DNA of 32,625 bases from an uncultured Clostridia bacterium (GTDB lineage Bacteria > Bacillota > Clostridia > Christensenellales > CALMFG01): positions 1 to 32,625 of the forward strand of contig CALMFG010000004.1 in assembly GCA_937863465.1 (NCBI GenBank), given 5' to 3'. This document shows, piece by piece, positions 1-9,097 of the stretch. The translations under genes were made by a program, and so were the position numbers. Under the pieces are notes generated by a model. The model was given only the letters and a program-made list of their open reading frames with translations. It was not told the origin of the DNA and searched no databases. Every line of letters begins with the position of its first letter. The stretch's first letter is position 1.

Positions 1-252
1 GTCTACACCGCCGATGACTGGGGAAGGTACTTTGGGGAACTAAAGGTTGCTGATTACGCGGACAAAGAGACGTTGGAGAAGGTACGGAAAATCGCACGCA
101 CAGCGCATCCGGTGAAGTTTGACGCTCAAGGCAAGATCAGCATTCCAGACAAGCACCGCAAGCACGCTTTAATCGCGGAAGGTATTGAAGTCACTATTCT
201 CGGTTTTGGCGATCGATTTGAAATTTGGAACAAAGAGAAGCTTGACGACTAA
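1..252 (+). CDS. mraZ: MraZ, 3' part (transcriptional regulator of the dcw cluster)
   Basis: The open frame enters from the left edge and ends at TAA, giving the last 83 residues of a protein that is usually about 140-150 residues. The second of the two SpoVT/AbrB-like repeats is recognisable: a DAQGKISIP segment followed by a hydrophobic strand and FEIWNKEKLDD, matching the family's D-x-x-G-R-I-x-I-P and R-x-E-I-W pattern. MraZ is a ring-forming DNA-binding protein that controls transcription of its own division/cell wall operon. It is the usual first gene of that operon, and rsmH begins 18 bases downstream, as expected. The start and the promoter/operator lie outside the window. The ORF track omits it because the start is missing. 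Confidence 0.93.
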   Translation, partial: VYTADDWGRYFGELKVADYADKETLEKVRKIARTAHPVKFDAQGKISIPDKHRKHALIAEGIEVTILGFGDRFEIWNKEKLDD

Positions 253-270
253 AAGAAACGGGGAAGTGAG

Positions 271-1209
271 ATGTCGGAAGGCAGGCACATACCTGTTTTG
301 CTCAGCGAGTGTATACAATATTTAAATCTTGAACCCGGAATGGCTATCGCGGACGGAACATTCGGCGGTGGGGGTCACTCGGCGGAGATCCTGAAAAGGA
401 TTCTGCCGGACGGAACGCTGATTGGGATTGACAAAGATCCCGAAGCCATTTTGCGGGGCGAGAAAATTTTTAGTTTATATAGTAAAAATGTACGGCTGGT
501 ACACGACGACTATATGAATATCGAACGTATATTAAGTAATCTTAATATAAAGGAAATCGACGGCGCGCTGCTGGATCTGGGCGTTTCGTCATTCCAGCTG
601 GATGACCAAGCTAGGGGGTTTAGCTACAAGGCCGACGTCATGCTGGATATGCGCATGGACAACACAAAAGGGATTACAGCCCGGGATGTTGTGAATGGGT
701 ATAGCGCAAATCAGCTGGCGGATATATTTTTTAGATACGGCGAAGAAAAATGGTCAAAACGCATAGCGGAGTTTATCGTTCTGAGGAGAAAGACAAAAGA
801 AATCTCCACATCCGGGGAACTCACAGAGGTCATAAAAGCAGCAGTGCCAGTTGCAGCGCGCAAGGAAGAGAAATACCCACAAATGCGCGTGTTTCAAGCG
901 ATTCGCATCGAAGTGAATGACGAGCTTAAAAACCTGCAAATGGCATTGGATGGCTTTTCGAAGGTGATACGGCCTGGGGGACGGCTGTGTGTCATCACCT
1001 TCCACTCGTTAGAGGACAGAATCGTCAAACAGTTCTTTAACAAGATGCAGGACCCTTGCGAGTGTCCTCCGGATGCTCCGATATGCATATGCGGAAAAGA
1101 ACCCACGGGCAAAGTACTGACCCGAAAACCGGTTCTGCCGCAAAACAGCGAAATAACGCTCAACAGCCGGGCCAAATCGGCCAAACTACGTGTGGTTGAG
1201 CTTTTATAA
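271..1209 (+). CDS. rsmH: 16S rRNA (cytosine(1402)-N(4))-methyltransferase RsmH
   Basis: This protein of 312 residues is full length for RsmH (MraW), the S-adenosylmethionine-dependent enzyme that N4-methylates C1402 in the decoding centre of 16S rRNA. The SAM-binding loop GTFGGGGHS lies at about residues 29-37. The family motif LLDLGVSSFQLDDQARGFSY is near residue 100, and VITFHSLEDRIVKQFF is in the C-terminal third, followed by a short cysteine-rich stretch. The ATG is preceded by GGGAAGTGAG, a reasonable ribosome binding site. It sits directly after mraZ and before the ftsL-like gene, the standard dcw order. Confidence 0.97.
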   Translation: MSEGRHIPVLLSECIQYLNLEPGMAIADGTFGGGGHSAEILKRILPDGTLIGIDKDPEAILRGEKIFSLYSKNVRLVHDDYMNIERILSNLNIKEIDGALLDLGVSSFQLDDQARGFSYKADVMLDMRMDNTKGITARDVVNGYSANQLADIFFRYGEEKWSKRIAEFIVLRRKTKEISTSGELTEVIKAAVPVAARKEEKYPQMRVFQAIRIEVNDELKNLQMALDGFSKVIRPGGRLCVITFHSLEDRIVKQFFNKMQDPCECPPDAPICICGKEPTGKVLTRKPVLPQNSEITLNSRAKSAKLRVVELL

Positions 1210-1248
1210 ACTTTAGACCAAGATTGTGTTTTAGGCGGTGAGACGAGA

Positions 1249-1818
1249 ATGGAAAACAGAAATTCAAACAGCAGCCATTCCCCATTCTATGATTTGTCAG
1301 ATAGCGAATCCAAAAAGCGGAGCAGCTATGAGGGCGAATTACAGATTTTTTCGGAGAGCCTGAAACGCAACACCGAAGCGGACACACACCGAGAGACCGC
1401 TGCAAATCAGAGAACTTCTTACGCGCCTGCGCCGAGAATCAAGAAAAGAAAATCGAAATACCGGAATCGGACCATGGAAAACCGCGGTGTCACGCTGACC
1501 GTTGTGATGATTTACGCGGTGGTGGGTTTTTTTGTCGGTTCCTTGATGATTGGGAGATATTCGAATATAATAAGAACGGATGAGAAGCTGGACGCCGTTG
1601 AGGCGCAGATTGACGAAATGAAATCACAGTCCGAAGAACTGCGCTTGCAGGTTTCCCTGCAGGACGACATCGCCATGGTTCAGGAACAGGCCAAGGATCG
1701 GCTGGGTATGGATTATCCAAATAATGACCAAATCGTCTATGTGAATCTGGACGGCGGCGATGCGGAAACGAATGATACGGACACCGAAGTGATGCAGAGC
1801 GATGCCAAGGTGCAGTAG
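1249..1818 (+). CDS. ftsL: FtsL-like cell division protein
   Basis: This 189-residue bitopic membrane protein has a polar, basic N-terminal region (1-80), one membrane helix at about 81-101, a heptad-like coiled coil at about 108-140, and then the segment AKDRLGMDYPNNDQIVYV that is typical of the FtsL/DivIC family. FtsL joins FtsQ/DivIB and FtsB/DivIC in the complex that activates the septal synthase FtsW-FtsI. The position between rsmH and the penicillin-binding protein is the standard ftsL position. The N-terminal cytoplasmic region of about 80 residues is longer than in many FtsL proteins. A DivIC assignment cannot be fully excluded from sequence alone, but the position favours FtsL. Confidence 0.85.
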   Translation: MENRNSNSSHSPFYDLSDSESKKRSSYEGELQIFSESLKRNTEADTHRETAANQRTSYAPAPRIKKRKSKYRNRTMENRGVTLTVVMIYAVVGFFVGSLMIGRYSNIIRTDEKLDAVEAQIDEMKSQSEELRLQVSLQDDIAMVQEQAKDRLGMDYPNNDQIVYVNLDGGDAETNDTDTEVMQSDAKVQ

Positions 1819-1851
1819 GTGTTCTAAAATAGGTTAGGAGCGTGAAAACGG

Positions 1852-3942
1852 TTGGCTAGACCTTCGATATCGAGCAAAAATAGGCTGATTGTCGTACTTG
1901 GGATAATCAGCTTGCTTTTTATAGTGTTGATTGTCCGATTGGTGACCATCATGTTTGTGGACGCGGACGAATTGAAAGCCAAAGCCGAAGCGCAGTGGAC
2001 CCGCCAGTTTGACGAAACCGCCAAACGCGGGGATATTCTGGACCGCAACGGCAACATTCTGGCGCACTCTTCGGCGATTGAAACCGTGTATGTCGACGTG
2101 GCCGATGTGGAAAACGCCGAATATCTGGCACAGACCCTGTCCGATGTACTGGACTTGGACTATGACACGGTCTATGCAAGAGTTACCGACACGACCAAAT
2201 CGCAGGTCTGGATTAAGCGGCAGGTAGACAGCAGTGTCACCGATAAACTCAAAGAATTCGATCTGCCCGGAGTGGGATATTATACCGAAACCAAACGCTA
2301 TTACCCGAATGACGCATTCTTAACGCAGGTGCTGGGTATAACATCCACCGACGGCGAGGGGCTGGAGGGCATCGAAGGCCGCTATGATTTGTCGCTCTCG
2401 GGTGAGGACGGCCGGCTGGTCGGCGAAACCGACCGCTTGGGCAATACCATTCCCTACGGCGACAGCATGTACATCCCGGCCGAGGACGGTAACAACGTGG
2501 TGCTGACCATTGACGAAGTCATCCAGATGTTTCTGGAAAGTGCGCTGGAAGACGCCGTCATCGAACATCAGGCCCTTGGAGCGGAAGGGGTGGTCATGAA
2601 CCCCAAAACCGGCGAACTGCTGGCTGTGGCGAATTACCCAGATTTTGATCTCAACAATCCGCCGAGAAGCGACACCACCCTGTTGCAGGAGCGGATACGG
2701 AATAAGGTGTTTACCGACGCCTATGAACCCGGTTCGACATTTAAAATCATCACGGCCGCATCGGCTTTGGACAGCGGCGCAATGACCGTGGCGAATGATT
2801 TCGAATGCGTTGGTTATGAAATGGTGGACGGCGAACGCATCAACTGCTGGCGAAGCTATCTGCCGCACGGCAAAGAGACTTTCGCCGAAGCCCTGCAAAA
2901 CTCGTGCAATCCGGCTTTCATGGAAATGGGGCTGGCGATGGGTACAGATATTTTTTACGATTATATTTTCAAATTCGGTTTCGGGGAAAAGACCGGCGTG
3001 GATACTATCTACGAATCTGAAGGCATTGTGCAAAACATCAAATACGTTAAAAATTTCGACTTGGCGCATATCAGCTTTGGCCAAAGCATTGCGGTGACAC
3101 CGCTCCAGCTGGTCACTGCGGTTTCGGCGGTGGTCAACGGCGGCGAACTGATGCAGCCCATGCTGGTGAAGGAAGTCACCAACAGCGAGGGCTATGTGGT
3201 TCAGGAGAATGAGCCAACGGTGGTTCGGCACGTCATCAGCGAGGAAACCAGCGCGACCATGCGCGAGCTGCTGCAGAGCGTGGTGGATGATGGCGGCGCA
3301 ACGCAGGCCAAGATTGACGGATACGCGGTGGGCGGGAAAACCGGAACCGCGCAGAAATATGGGGAAGACGGCGAAATTCTGGAGAACAAGTATATCGCTT
3401 CGTTCATCGGCTTTGCGCCGGCCAACGACCCGCAGCTGGTGGTGCTGATACTCGTGGATGAACCGAGCGAAGGCCAAACCTTCGGTTCGGTGGTTGCCGC
3501 GCCGTATGCCAAAGAAGTGCTGGAAAGTTCGCTGAAGTATCTGGGCATTCCGGCTACCTATACCAGTGAGAACTCGTACGTAACCGTACCTAATGTCACC
3601 GGCCTCACCGCCAGTGCAGCGACGGAATTGATCGAAAAAGCGGGTCTCTCGGTCATCATGGACGGCACTGGCTCTGTCAAAACCCAGTCTCCGGCCGCGG
3701 GCGCCAGTCTGGCCAAAGGCGGGTCGGTTCAGCTCACCATGAGCGTGAAGGCCACCGAAAACACAGTCTATGTGGATGTGCCCAATGTGGTGGGCCTCAC
3801 CATGGAGGAAGCGCTAACTGCGCTGAAAGACCTGGGTTTGGAAGTAATGATTGCCCAGTCGGGTACCACTGTGACCACACAGAGCATACCGGCAGGTTCG
3901 TCTGTGGCAAAAGGAACCATTATTACCTTAAGCGGATATTAA
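1852..3942 (+). CDS. ftsI: Division-type penicillin-binding protein (FtsI/SpoVD class B) with two PASTA domains
   Basis: This 696-residue monofunctional D,D-transpeptidase crosslinks peptidoglycan at the septum. It has an N-terminal membrane anchor at about 11-35 and a class B dimerisation domain that includes RGDILDRNG near residue 59. The transpeptidase domain carries the catalytic triad of motifs: STFK at 295-298 (acyl-serine), SCN at 351-353 and KTGTA at 496-500. Two C-terminal PASTA domains follow at about 576-632 and 640-696, each with VPNV.GLT-type starts. The start is TTG at 1852: the in-frame codon TGA at 1843 blocks anything further upstream, and TAGGAG lies about 11 bases before it. 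PASTA-bearing members are called SpoVD or PBP2x-type in Firmicutes. Since this is the only class B enzyme in the cluster, a vegetative division role is inferred, but a sporulation role is possible. Confidence 0.93.
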   Translation: MARPSISSKNRLIVVLGIISLLFIVLIVRLVTIMFVDADELKAKAEAQWTRQFDETAKRGDILDRNGNILAHSSAIETVYVDVADVENAEYLAQTLSDVLDLDYDTVYARVTDTTKSQVWIKRQVDSSVTDKLKEFDLPGVGYYTETKRYYPNDAFLTQVLGITSTDGEGLEGIEGRYDLSLSGEDGRLVGETDRLGNTIPYGDSMYIPAEDGNNVVLTIDEVIQMFLESALEDAVIEHQALGAEGVVMNPKTGELLAVANYPDFDLNNPPRSDTTLLQERIRNKVFTDAYEPGSTFKIITAASALDSGAMTVANDFECVGYEMVDGERINCWRSYLPHGKETFAEALQNSCNPAFMEMGLAMGTDIFYDYIFKFGFGEKTGVDTIYESEGIVQNIKYVKNFDLAHISFGQSIAVTPLQLVTAVSAVVNGGELMQPMLVKEVTNSEGYVVQENEPTVVRHVISEETSATMRELLQSVVDDGGATQAKIDGYAVGGKTGTAQKYGEDGEILENKYIASFIGFAPANDPQLVVLILVDEPSEGQTFGSVVAAPYAKEVLESSLKYLGIPATYTSENSYVTVPNVTGLTASAATELIEKAGLSVIMDGTGSVKTQSPAAGASLAKGGSVQLTMSVKATENTVYVDVPNVVGLTMEEALTALKDLGLEVMIAQSGTTVTTQSIPAGSSVAKGTIITLSGY

Positions 3943-3948
3943 AATTAC

Positions 3949-3977
3949 TTGCTAACACGGCGCTGAACCATTATGAT
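3949..3977 (+). promoter_or_regulatory. Possible sigma-A promoter before murE
   Basis: TTGCTA (3949-3954) and TATGAT (3972-3977) are separated by 17 bases inside the 81-base gap between the penicillin-binding protein gene and murE, the largest gap in the early dcw cluster. The same TTGCTA -35 sequence appears before recA. An internal promoter here would allow murE onward to be transcribed independently of mraZ control. This is an inference from spacing and partial consensus only. Confidence 0.4.
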
Positions 3978-4023
3978 ATATTGGAACCAAAATGGAATAA
4001 AAGAAGGTTAAAAAACACAATAT

Positions 4024-5466
4024 ATGAGATTGGATGAATTAACGGCCACCATATCCTGTCAATTGACGGGAGAGGCCGGAACCGAAATCGCCGGTTTGCA
4101 GTATGACTCACGAAAGGTGCAGGCAGGGGATTTGTTCTTCTGCATTTCCGGCTTTAAAAAAGACGGGCACGAATATGCCGAATCGGCCGTGAAACAGGGC
4201 GCCGCGGCGCTGATGGTGGCGCGCCAGCTAGATTTGGATATCCCCCAGATTATCGTGGAAGACGACCGTCTGGCGATGGCGGAAATCGCGTGCCGGTTCT
4301 ATGGTGATCCGGCCAAAAAGCTGATGATGATCGGTGTGACCGGAACCAACGGCAAGACGACCATCACCTATATGCTAAAAAGTGCTCTGGAAAAAGCGGG
4401 CAAAAAGGTGGGGCTCATCGGCACCATCCACAACATGATCGGCGACCAAGAGATTCATACCGAACACACCACACCCGAAGCGCCCGACCTGAACGCCCTG
4501 CTGGCGCGTATGGTCGGTGAAGGATGCAATGCGCTGGTCATCGAGGTTTCCAGCCATTCGCTGGCGTTGAAGCGCGTGGCGGGCATCACATTTGATGTAG
4601 GCATCTTCACCAACTTAACGCAGGATCACCTGGATTTCCACACCGATTTTGACGATTACGCGGCGGCCAAAGCCAAGCTATTTGCGGCATCCAGACAATG
4701 CGTTTTGAATGCTGATGATGCGGCGTATAAGACCATGCAGGCCGCGGCAAAGGGCTGCGTAAAGCTTTACGGCATCAATAACAAAGCCGACTATTCGGCG
4801 GACGATATCGTCGTCACGCCCGAAGGCATCAGCTTTAACTACTATAGAGAAACCCAGTTGGTCAAACGGCTGAATATGCACGTAACCGGCTATTTCAATG
4901 CCTACAACGCACTGGCGGCGCTGGGTACGTTGGACGTGCTGGGTCTGCCGGAATCGGCGGGCATTGAGACGCTGGAGACCATGCATGCGGTGGACGGACG
5001 CTGTCAGGTTCTGCCCACCGGCGGCAGAGGGTTTTCTGTGATACTGGATTATGCGCATACGCCGGACAGCCTGCAAAGCACCATCTCCTCGGTACGACGT
5101 TTTGCCAAGGGACGCATCATCACGGTGTTTGGATGCGGTGGCGACAGGGACGCCAAAAAGCGGCCGATTATGGGCGAAATCTCGGGTCGGCTTTCGGATT
5201 TTTCGGTCATCACCTCGGACAACCCGCGAACCGAAGACCCGTTCAAGATTTTGGAGCAGGTAGAGGCAGGAATGAAACAGACCAGCGGGGAATATACGGT
5301 CATCGAAAACCGGCGGGAAGCGATGAAGTACGCCATGCAGATGGCGAAGCAGGACGACATCGTGATTCTGGCGGGCAAGGGCCACGAGACATATCAGGAG
5401 ATTAACGGCGTTAAGTATGACTTTGACGAAAAAGTGGTCGTCAAAGAACTGCTCTCTGAGATTTAG
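4024..5466 (+). CDS. murE: UDP-MurNAc-L-Ala-D-Glu:meso-diaminopimelate ligase
   Basis: This 480-residue cytoplasmic Mur ligase adds the third amino acid of the peptidoglycan stem peptide, using ATP. The three Mur domains are visible: an N-terminal UDP-binding domain, a central ATPase domain with P-loop GVTGTNGKTT (about 104-113), and a C-terminal domain. The C-terminal domain carries DNPR at 399-402, the motif that in characterised MurE enzymes selects meso-diaminopimelate over lysine. The segment ILAGKGHETYQE is also characteristic. The ribosome binding site is weak: AGAAGG lies about 16 bases before the ATG, but the N-terminus MRLDELTA fits the family. In most clusters murF follows. Here mraY follows after 51 bases. 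Confidence 0.97.
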   Translation: MRLDELTATISCQLTGEAGTEIAGLQYDSRKVQAGDLFFCISGFKKDGHEYAESAVKQGAAALMVARQLDLDIPQIIVEDDRLAMAEIACRFYGDPAKKLMMIGVTGTNGKTTITYMLKSALEKAGKKVGLIGTIHNMIGDQEIHTEHTTPEAPDLNALLARMVGEGCNALVIEVSSHSLALKRVAGITFDVGIFTNLTQDHLDFHTDFDDYAAAKAKLFAASRQCVLNADDAAYKTMQAAAKGCVKLYGINNKADYSADDIVVTPEGISFNYYRETQLVKRLNMHVTGYFNAYNALAALGTLDVLGLPESAGIETLETMHAVDGRCQVLPTGGRGFSVILDYAHTPDSLQSTISSVRRFAKGRIITVFGCGGDRDAKKRPIMGEISGRLSDFSVITSDNPRTEDPFKILEQVEAGMKQTSGEYTVIENRREAMKYAMQMAKQDDIVILAGKGHETYQEINGVKYDFDEKVVVKELLSEI

Positions 5467-5517
5467 AAGTATTAATTTAAGAAAACTATTTTTAAGGATA
5501 AAGGTTAGGAACAAGGT

Positions 5518-6513
5518 ATGAAGACACAGGTTTTGGCGATATTGGTGGGTTTTGCGGTTTCGCTGGCCAGCGGTTATGCGATAATCCCGACGCTGAAGCG
5601 TCTGAAGGCCGGACAGCACGTGCGTGACGACGGCCCGCAGTCCCATCTGCAAAAAGAAGGCACACCAACGATGGGCGGCATCATGACGCTCTTCGGGGTT
5701 GTGGCGGCCACGCTGATATTCGCTAAAGGCAATCTGGAACTGGTATTGGTTGCATTGGGCACCTACCTGGCGTACACGCTGATCGGGTTTATTGACGATA
5801 TGATTATCGTCACCAAAAAGCGTTCGATGGGTCTGCGCGCATGGCAGAAATTTTCGGCGCAGATTCTGGTGGCCATTCTGGTCGCCGTCTATGCGTATTA
5901 CAATGAAGATATCGGAAGCACGATTATCGTGCCCTTCTTCAACGTCACATGGAATCTGGGCGGTTGGTACATTCCGTTTACCGTATTCATACTGGTGGCC
6001 ATGGTCAACAGCGTCAACCTGATGGACGGCGTGGATGGGCTGGCCGGTTCGGTGACCATGATCAACGCGGGCACATTCGTCTTCATTTTCTCCAGTGTCC
6101 TGGGCGTCACCTTTGTGTTCGGCTCAGGCAGTCTTTATGATATGCAGAACATGGCGGTATTTTCGGCGGCACTGGCCGGCGCTCTGCTGGGATTTCTGCA
6201 TTTCAACGCGTATCCGGCCAAAGTGTTTATGGGCGATACCGGCTCTTTGGGTTTGGGCGCGGCGCTCAGTGTCATGGGCATTTTCTCCAAGCTCAGCTTG
6301 ATTCTGCCGATTATCGGTTTGATGTACGTCCTGACCGCACTATCGGTCATCATTCAGGTAAGTCACTACAAGCGCACCAAAACGCGGGTTTTCCGTATGG
6401 CACCCCTGCACCACCACTTTGAACTTGGCGGCGTCAAGGAACCCAAAATCGTTGCGTCATACTGCATCATCACGACCATCCTGTGCCTGCTCACCTTGCT
6501 GGGATTGGCGTAA
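5518..6513 (+). CDS. mraY: Phospho-N-acetylmuramoyl-pentapeptide transferase
   Basis: This integral membrane enzyme of 331 residues with about ten helices transfers phospho-MurNAc-pentapeptide from UDP to undecaprenyl phosphate, forming lipid I. The signature segments are in order: RDDGPQSHLQKEGTPTMGG near residues 37-55, GFIDDMIIVTKK with the catalytic aspartate pair, NSVNLMDGVDGLAG, FMGDTGSLGLG, and the C-terminal APLHHHFELGG histidine motif. The ATG has TAGGAA a little upstream. It sits between murE and murD, one place earlier than usual because murF is absent from the cluster. Confidence 0.98.
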   Translation: MKTQVLAILVGFAVSLASGYAIIPTLKRLKAGQHVRDDGPQSHLQKEGTPTMGGIMTLFGVVAATLIFAKGNLELVLVALGTYLAYTLIGFIDDMIIVTKKRSMGLRAWQKFSAQILVAILVAVYAYYNEDIGSTIIVPFFNVTWNLGGWYIPFTVFILVAMVNSVNLMDGVDGLAGSVTMINAGTFVFIFSSVLGVTFVFGSGSLYDMQNMAVFSAALAGALLGFLHFNAYPAKVFMGDTGSLGLGAALSVMGIFSKLSLILPIIGLMYVLTALSVIIQVSHYKRTKTRVFRMAPLHHHFELGGVKEPKIVASYCIITTILCLLTLLGLA

Positions 6514-6537
6514 TCATATCATAAGGATTAAACGGAC

Positions 6538-7899
6538 ATGTTAGAGGTCAAAGGAAAAACGGCTCTGGTTGTGGGCATGGCCAAAAGCGGCATCGCCTGC
6601 GCCAAACTCTTGAAAGACAGCGGCGCAACCGTATATATCAACGACAGTAAAAAAGCGGAGGATTTTTCGCCCGAAGAGCGCGGGATATTCGATTCGGTCT
6701 GCGATCGTCAATTTCTTGGCGAAAGCCCGATGGATGTTCTGGACGAAGTGGACATGCTGGTGCTGTCGCCCGGAGTTCCACCCAAACGCGTACCGTTTAT
6801 CGTGGAAGCCAAAAAACGCGGCATTGAAATTATCGCCGAGATTGAACTGGGTTTTCGCGCATGCAGTGCGCCGCTGGTCGCCATCACGGGTACCAACGGC
6901 AAAACCACCTGCACCGCGCTGACCGGCGCAATATTCGGCAACACCGAGAAAAAGACCTATGTCCTGGGCAACATCGGAACGCCGTTTTCGCTGTTGGCGC
7001 CCGAAACCAAACCGGAAGATATGGTGGTTCTGGAGGCGGCGGCGCTGCAACTGGAGACCACGGTGGATTTTAAACCCATCGCCAGCGCGGTTTTAAACAT
7101 CACCGAAGATCACTTAGACCGCTTTGAAACGATGGAATACTACACCGAATGCAAAGAGAAGATTTTTGCGAATCAGGACAAAAACGATTTTGTCGTTTTG
7201 AACTATGATAACGATATCGCACGCGCGATGGCGGGTAAGCACAAAGCCAGAAACACGTGGTTCAGCCGGACAACCGTGCTGGATTTCGGCGCATTTGTCA
7301 AGGACGGGATGATCATCTTCAAGGACGGCGAAAAAATTACCGAAATCTGCCGCGCGGACGAGGTATATATTCCGGGTCAGCACAATCTGGAAAATGCGTT
7401 AGCATGCACAGCGCTGGCCTTTGTCTGCGGGGTTTCGCCCGAAATCATCGCGTATACCTTAAAGACCTTTAAGGGTGTGGAACACCGCATCGAATTTGTA
7501 CGTGAATTTGAAGGCGTACGTTACATCAACGACTCCAAGGGCACCAATCCGGACGCCACCATCAATGCGATTAAGGCGATGGATCGGCCGACCATTCTCA
7601 TCCTGGGCGGATATGATAAAAAGAATGAATTTGACAGCATGTTTGCTGAATTCAACGAATATATTGAGGGCATTGTGGTTTTGGGACAGGTGAAAGACAA
7701 ACTGCTGGCCGCGGCCCAGAAAGCGGGCTTTAAAAAAGTCAGCACGGCCGATACCTTTGAGGAAGCGGTTCTTGTTTCCAGACAAAACGCAAAACCCGGT
7801 TACAATGTGCTGTTGTCTCCGGCCTGTGCATCCTATGATATGTTTCGAAATTTTGAAATTCGGGGAGCGAGATTTAAAGAAATCGTCAACGGATTTTAG
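6538..7899 (+). CDS. murD: UDP-N-acetylmuramoyl-L-alanine:D-glutamate ligase
   Basis: This 453-residue cytoplasmic ligase adds D-glutamate to UDP-MurNAc-L-Ala. The N-terminal Rossmann-like domain begins TALVVGMAKSGIACA. The ATPase P-loop is ITGTNGKTT at about 116-124, NITEDHLDRF supplies the conserved histidine and aspartate, and the C-terminal domain contains YINDSKGTNPDAT and LSPACASYDMF, all strong MurD markers. One signature is altered: the family motif E-[LIV]-S-S-F-Q-L reads EAAALQL at 166-172, although the glutamate expected to help bind the metal is kept. The ATG follows AAGGAT. The stop is 11 bases from the ftsW start, which implies co-transcription. Confidence 0.96.
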   Translation: MLEVKGKTALVVGMAKSGIACAKLLKDSGATVYINDSKKAEDFSPEERGIFDSVCDRQFLGESPMDVLDEVDMLVLSPGVPPKRVPFIVEAKKRGIEIIAEIELGFRACSAPLVAITGTNGKTTCTALTGAIFGNTEKKTYVLGNIGTPFSLLAPETKPEDMVVLEAAALQLETTVDFKPIASAVLNITEDHLDRFETMEYYTECKEKIFANQDKNDFVVLNYDNDIARAMAGKHKARNTWFSRTTVLDFGAFVKDGMIIFKDGEKITEICRADEVYIPGQHNLENALACTALAFVCGVSPEIIAYTLKTFKGVEHRIEFVREFEGVRYINDSKGTNPDATINAIKAMDRPTILILGGYDKKNEFDSMFAEFNEYIEGIVVLGQVKDKLLAAAQKAGFKKVSTADTFEEAVLVSRQNAKPGYNVLLSPACASYDMFRNFEIRGARFKEIVNGF

Positions 7900-7910
7900 G
7901 GGGCAAAATC

Positions 7911-9095
7911 TTGAAAGAACGGTTAATAGACAGAAAATACGATTATACCATTCTGGTGGTGACCATCGTGCTGGTCATGCTCGGCGTTATCATGGTTTTT
8001 TCCGCGAGTTTTTATCAGGCCGAAAATTCTGAGCAATATAACAACGACGGCCTGTATTTCTTTAAGCGACAGATTGTGGGCGCCATCCTGGGCCTGGGTG
8101 CTATGGCAGTCGGTATGCTGATGGACTATCATTTTTTAGCTAAATTTAAATACTGGGGACTCCTGATTTCGGCGGTTTTACTGCTTTTGGTCTATGTCCC
8201 TGGCGTAGGCGTGGAAATCAACGGCTCCCACCGCTGGATCAACCTGCGCTTCACCACGATCCAGCCTTCCGAGGTGGCCAAATTCTTTTTGATCATATCC
8301 ATCGCCAAAATTCTGGAGGATAACCAGCCTAAAGTCAGATCGTTTATTTACGGCATCTGGCCGGTCTTGGTGGTGGTGGGCGTCATTGCGGCGCTGATCG
8401 TCCCGCAGCCGAATTATTCGGCCATCATGATTATTGTCATCATCGCGTTTGCCATGATGCTGTGCGGCGGATCGAATTTGTTCTATTTGCTTGGATTCTT
8501 GATTCTGGCAGCCGGCGCCGCGGCCTATGTGCTTTCCACGCAGGAATACATCCGCGTGCGGCTGTTTGCCTATTTAACGCCCGAACTGGACCCGCTTGGC
8601 AAGGGCTATCAGATTCTTCAGTCGCTCTACGCCATCGGCTCAGGCGGATTTTTGGGGCGAGGACTCGGCAACTCCATGCAGAAATTCCTGTACCTGCCTT
8701 ACGGCGAATCGGACTTCATTTTCTCCATCCTCTGTGAGGAGTTGGGGTTTGCCGGCGCAATGTTGCTGATTATCCTGTTTGTCGTGCTAATCTATCGCGG
8801 CATCCGCACGGCCTTACGGTCTTCGGACGTTTTCGGTATGCTGGTTTCCACCGGCATCATGGTGATGATTGGCCTGCAGGTTGTTTTAAACATTGCGGTG
8901 GCCACGCGAACCATGCCGCCGACGGGCGTCTCACTGCCGTTTATCTCGCAAGGCTTAACCGCTCTTGTTATGTTCATGGGTGAGATCGGCATCGTGCTGA
9001 ACATCTCCTATCAGGGAAATCGGTTCCAGGATCAGCTGAAAGCGCATCAGACGCCGCAGACTATTCAGAGCAGCCGAAGAGCGAAGGGGTATTAA
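7911..9095 (+). CDS. ftsW: FtsW/RodA/SpoVE (SEDS) septal peptidoglycan glycosyltransferase
   Basis: This 394-residue polytopic protein with about ten helices belongs to the SEDS family, which polymerises lipid II into glycan strands together with a class B penicillin-binding protein. Typical segments are HRWINLRFTTIQPSEVAKF, QPNYSAIMII, LGNSMQKFLYLPYGESDFIFSILCEELGF (the extracellular loop with the catalytic-type aspartate) and PPTGVSLPFISQG near the C-terminus. In most members the last motif continues Y-G-G-S/T-S, whereas here it is Q-G-L-T-A. The start is TTG, supported by a GGGGG-containing ribosome site about seven bases upstream. Location in the dcw cluster beside murD and ftsQ favours FtsW over RodA or SpoVE. 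Confidence 0.94.
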   Translation: MKERLIDRKYDYTILVVTIVLVMLGVIMVFSASFYQAENSEQYNNDGLYFFKRQIVGAILGLGAMAVGMLMDYHFLAKFKYWGLLISAVLLLLVYVPGVGVEINGSHRWINLRFTTIQPSEVAKFFLIISIAKILEDNQPKVRSFIYGIWPVLVVVGVIAALIVPQPNYSAIMIIVIIAFAMMLCGGSNLFYLLGFLILAAGAAAYVLSTQEYIRVRLFAYLTPELDPLGKGYQILQSLYAIGSGGFLGRGLGNSMQKFLYLPYGESDFIFSILCEELGFAGAMLLIILFVVLIYRGIRTALRSSDVFGMLVSTGIMVMIGLQVVLNIAVATRTMPPTGVSLPFISQGLTALVMFMGEIGIVLNISYQGNRFQDQLKAHQTPQTIQSSRRAKGY

Positions 9096-9097
9096 AC

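Noticed and set aside
2320-3477. 385-codon ORF on the - strand
   Set aside because: It lies wholly inside the penicillin-binding protein gene, whose motifs are unmistakable. The product is histidine-rich low-complexity shadow translation with no recognisable domain.
4678-5652. 324-codon ORF on the - strand
   Set aside because: It is antisense to murE and the start of mraY, and shows no domain or ribosome binding site.
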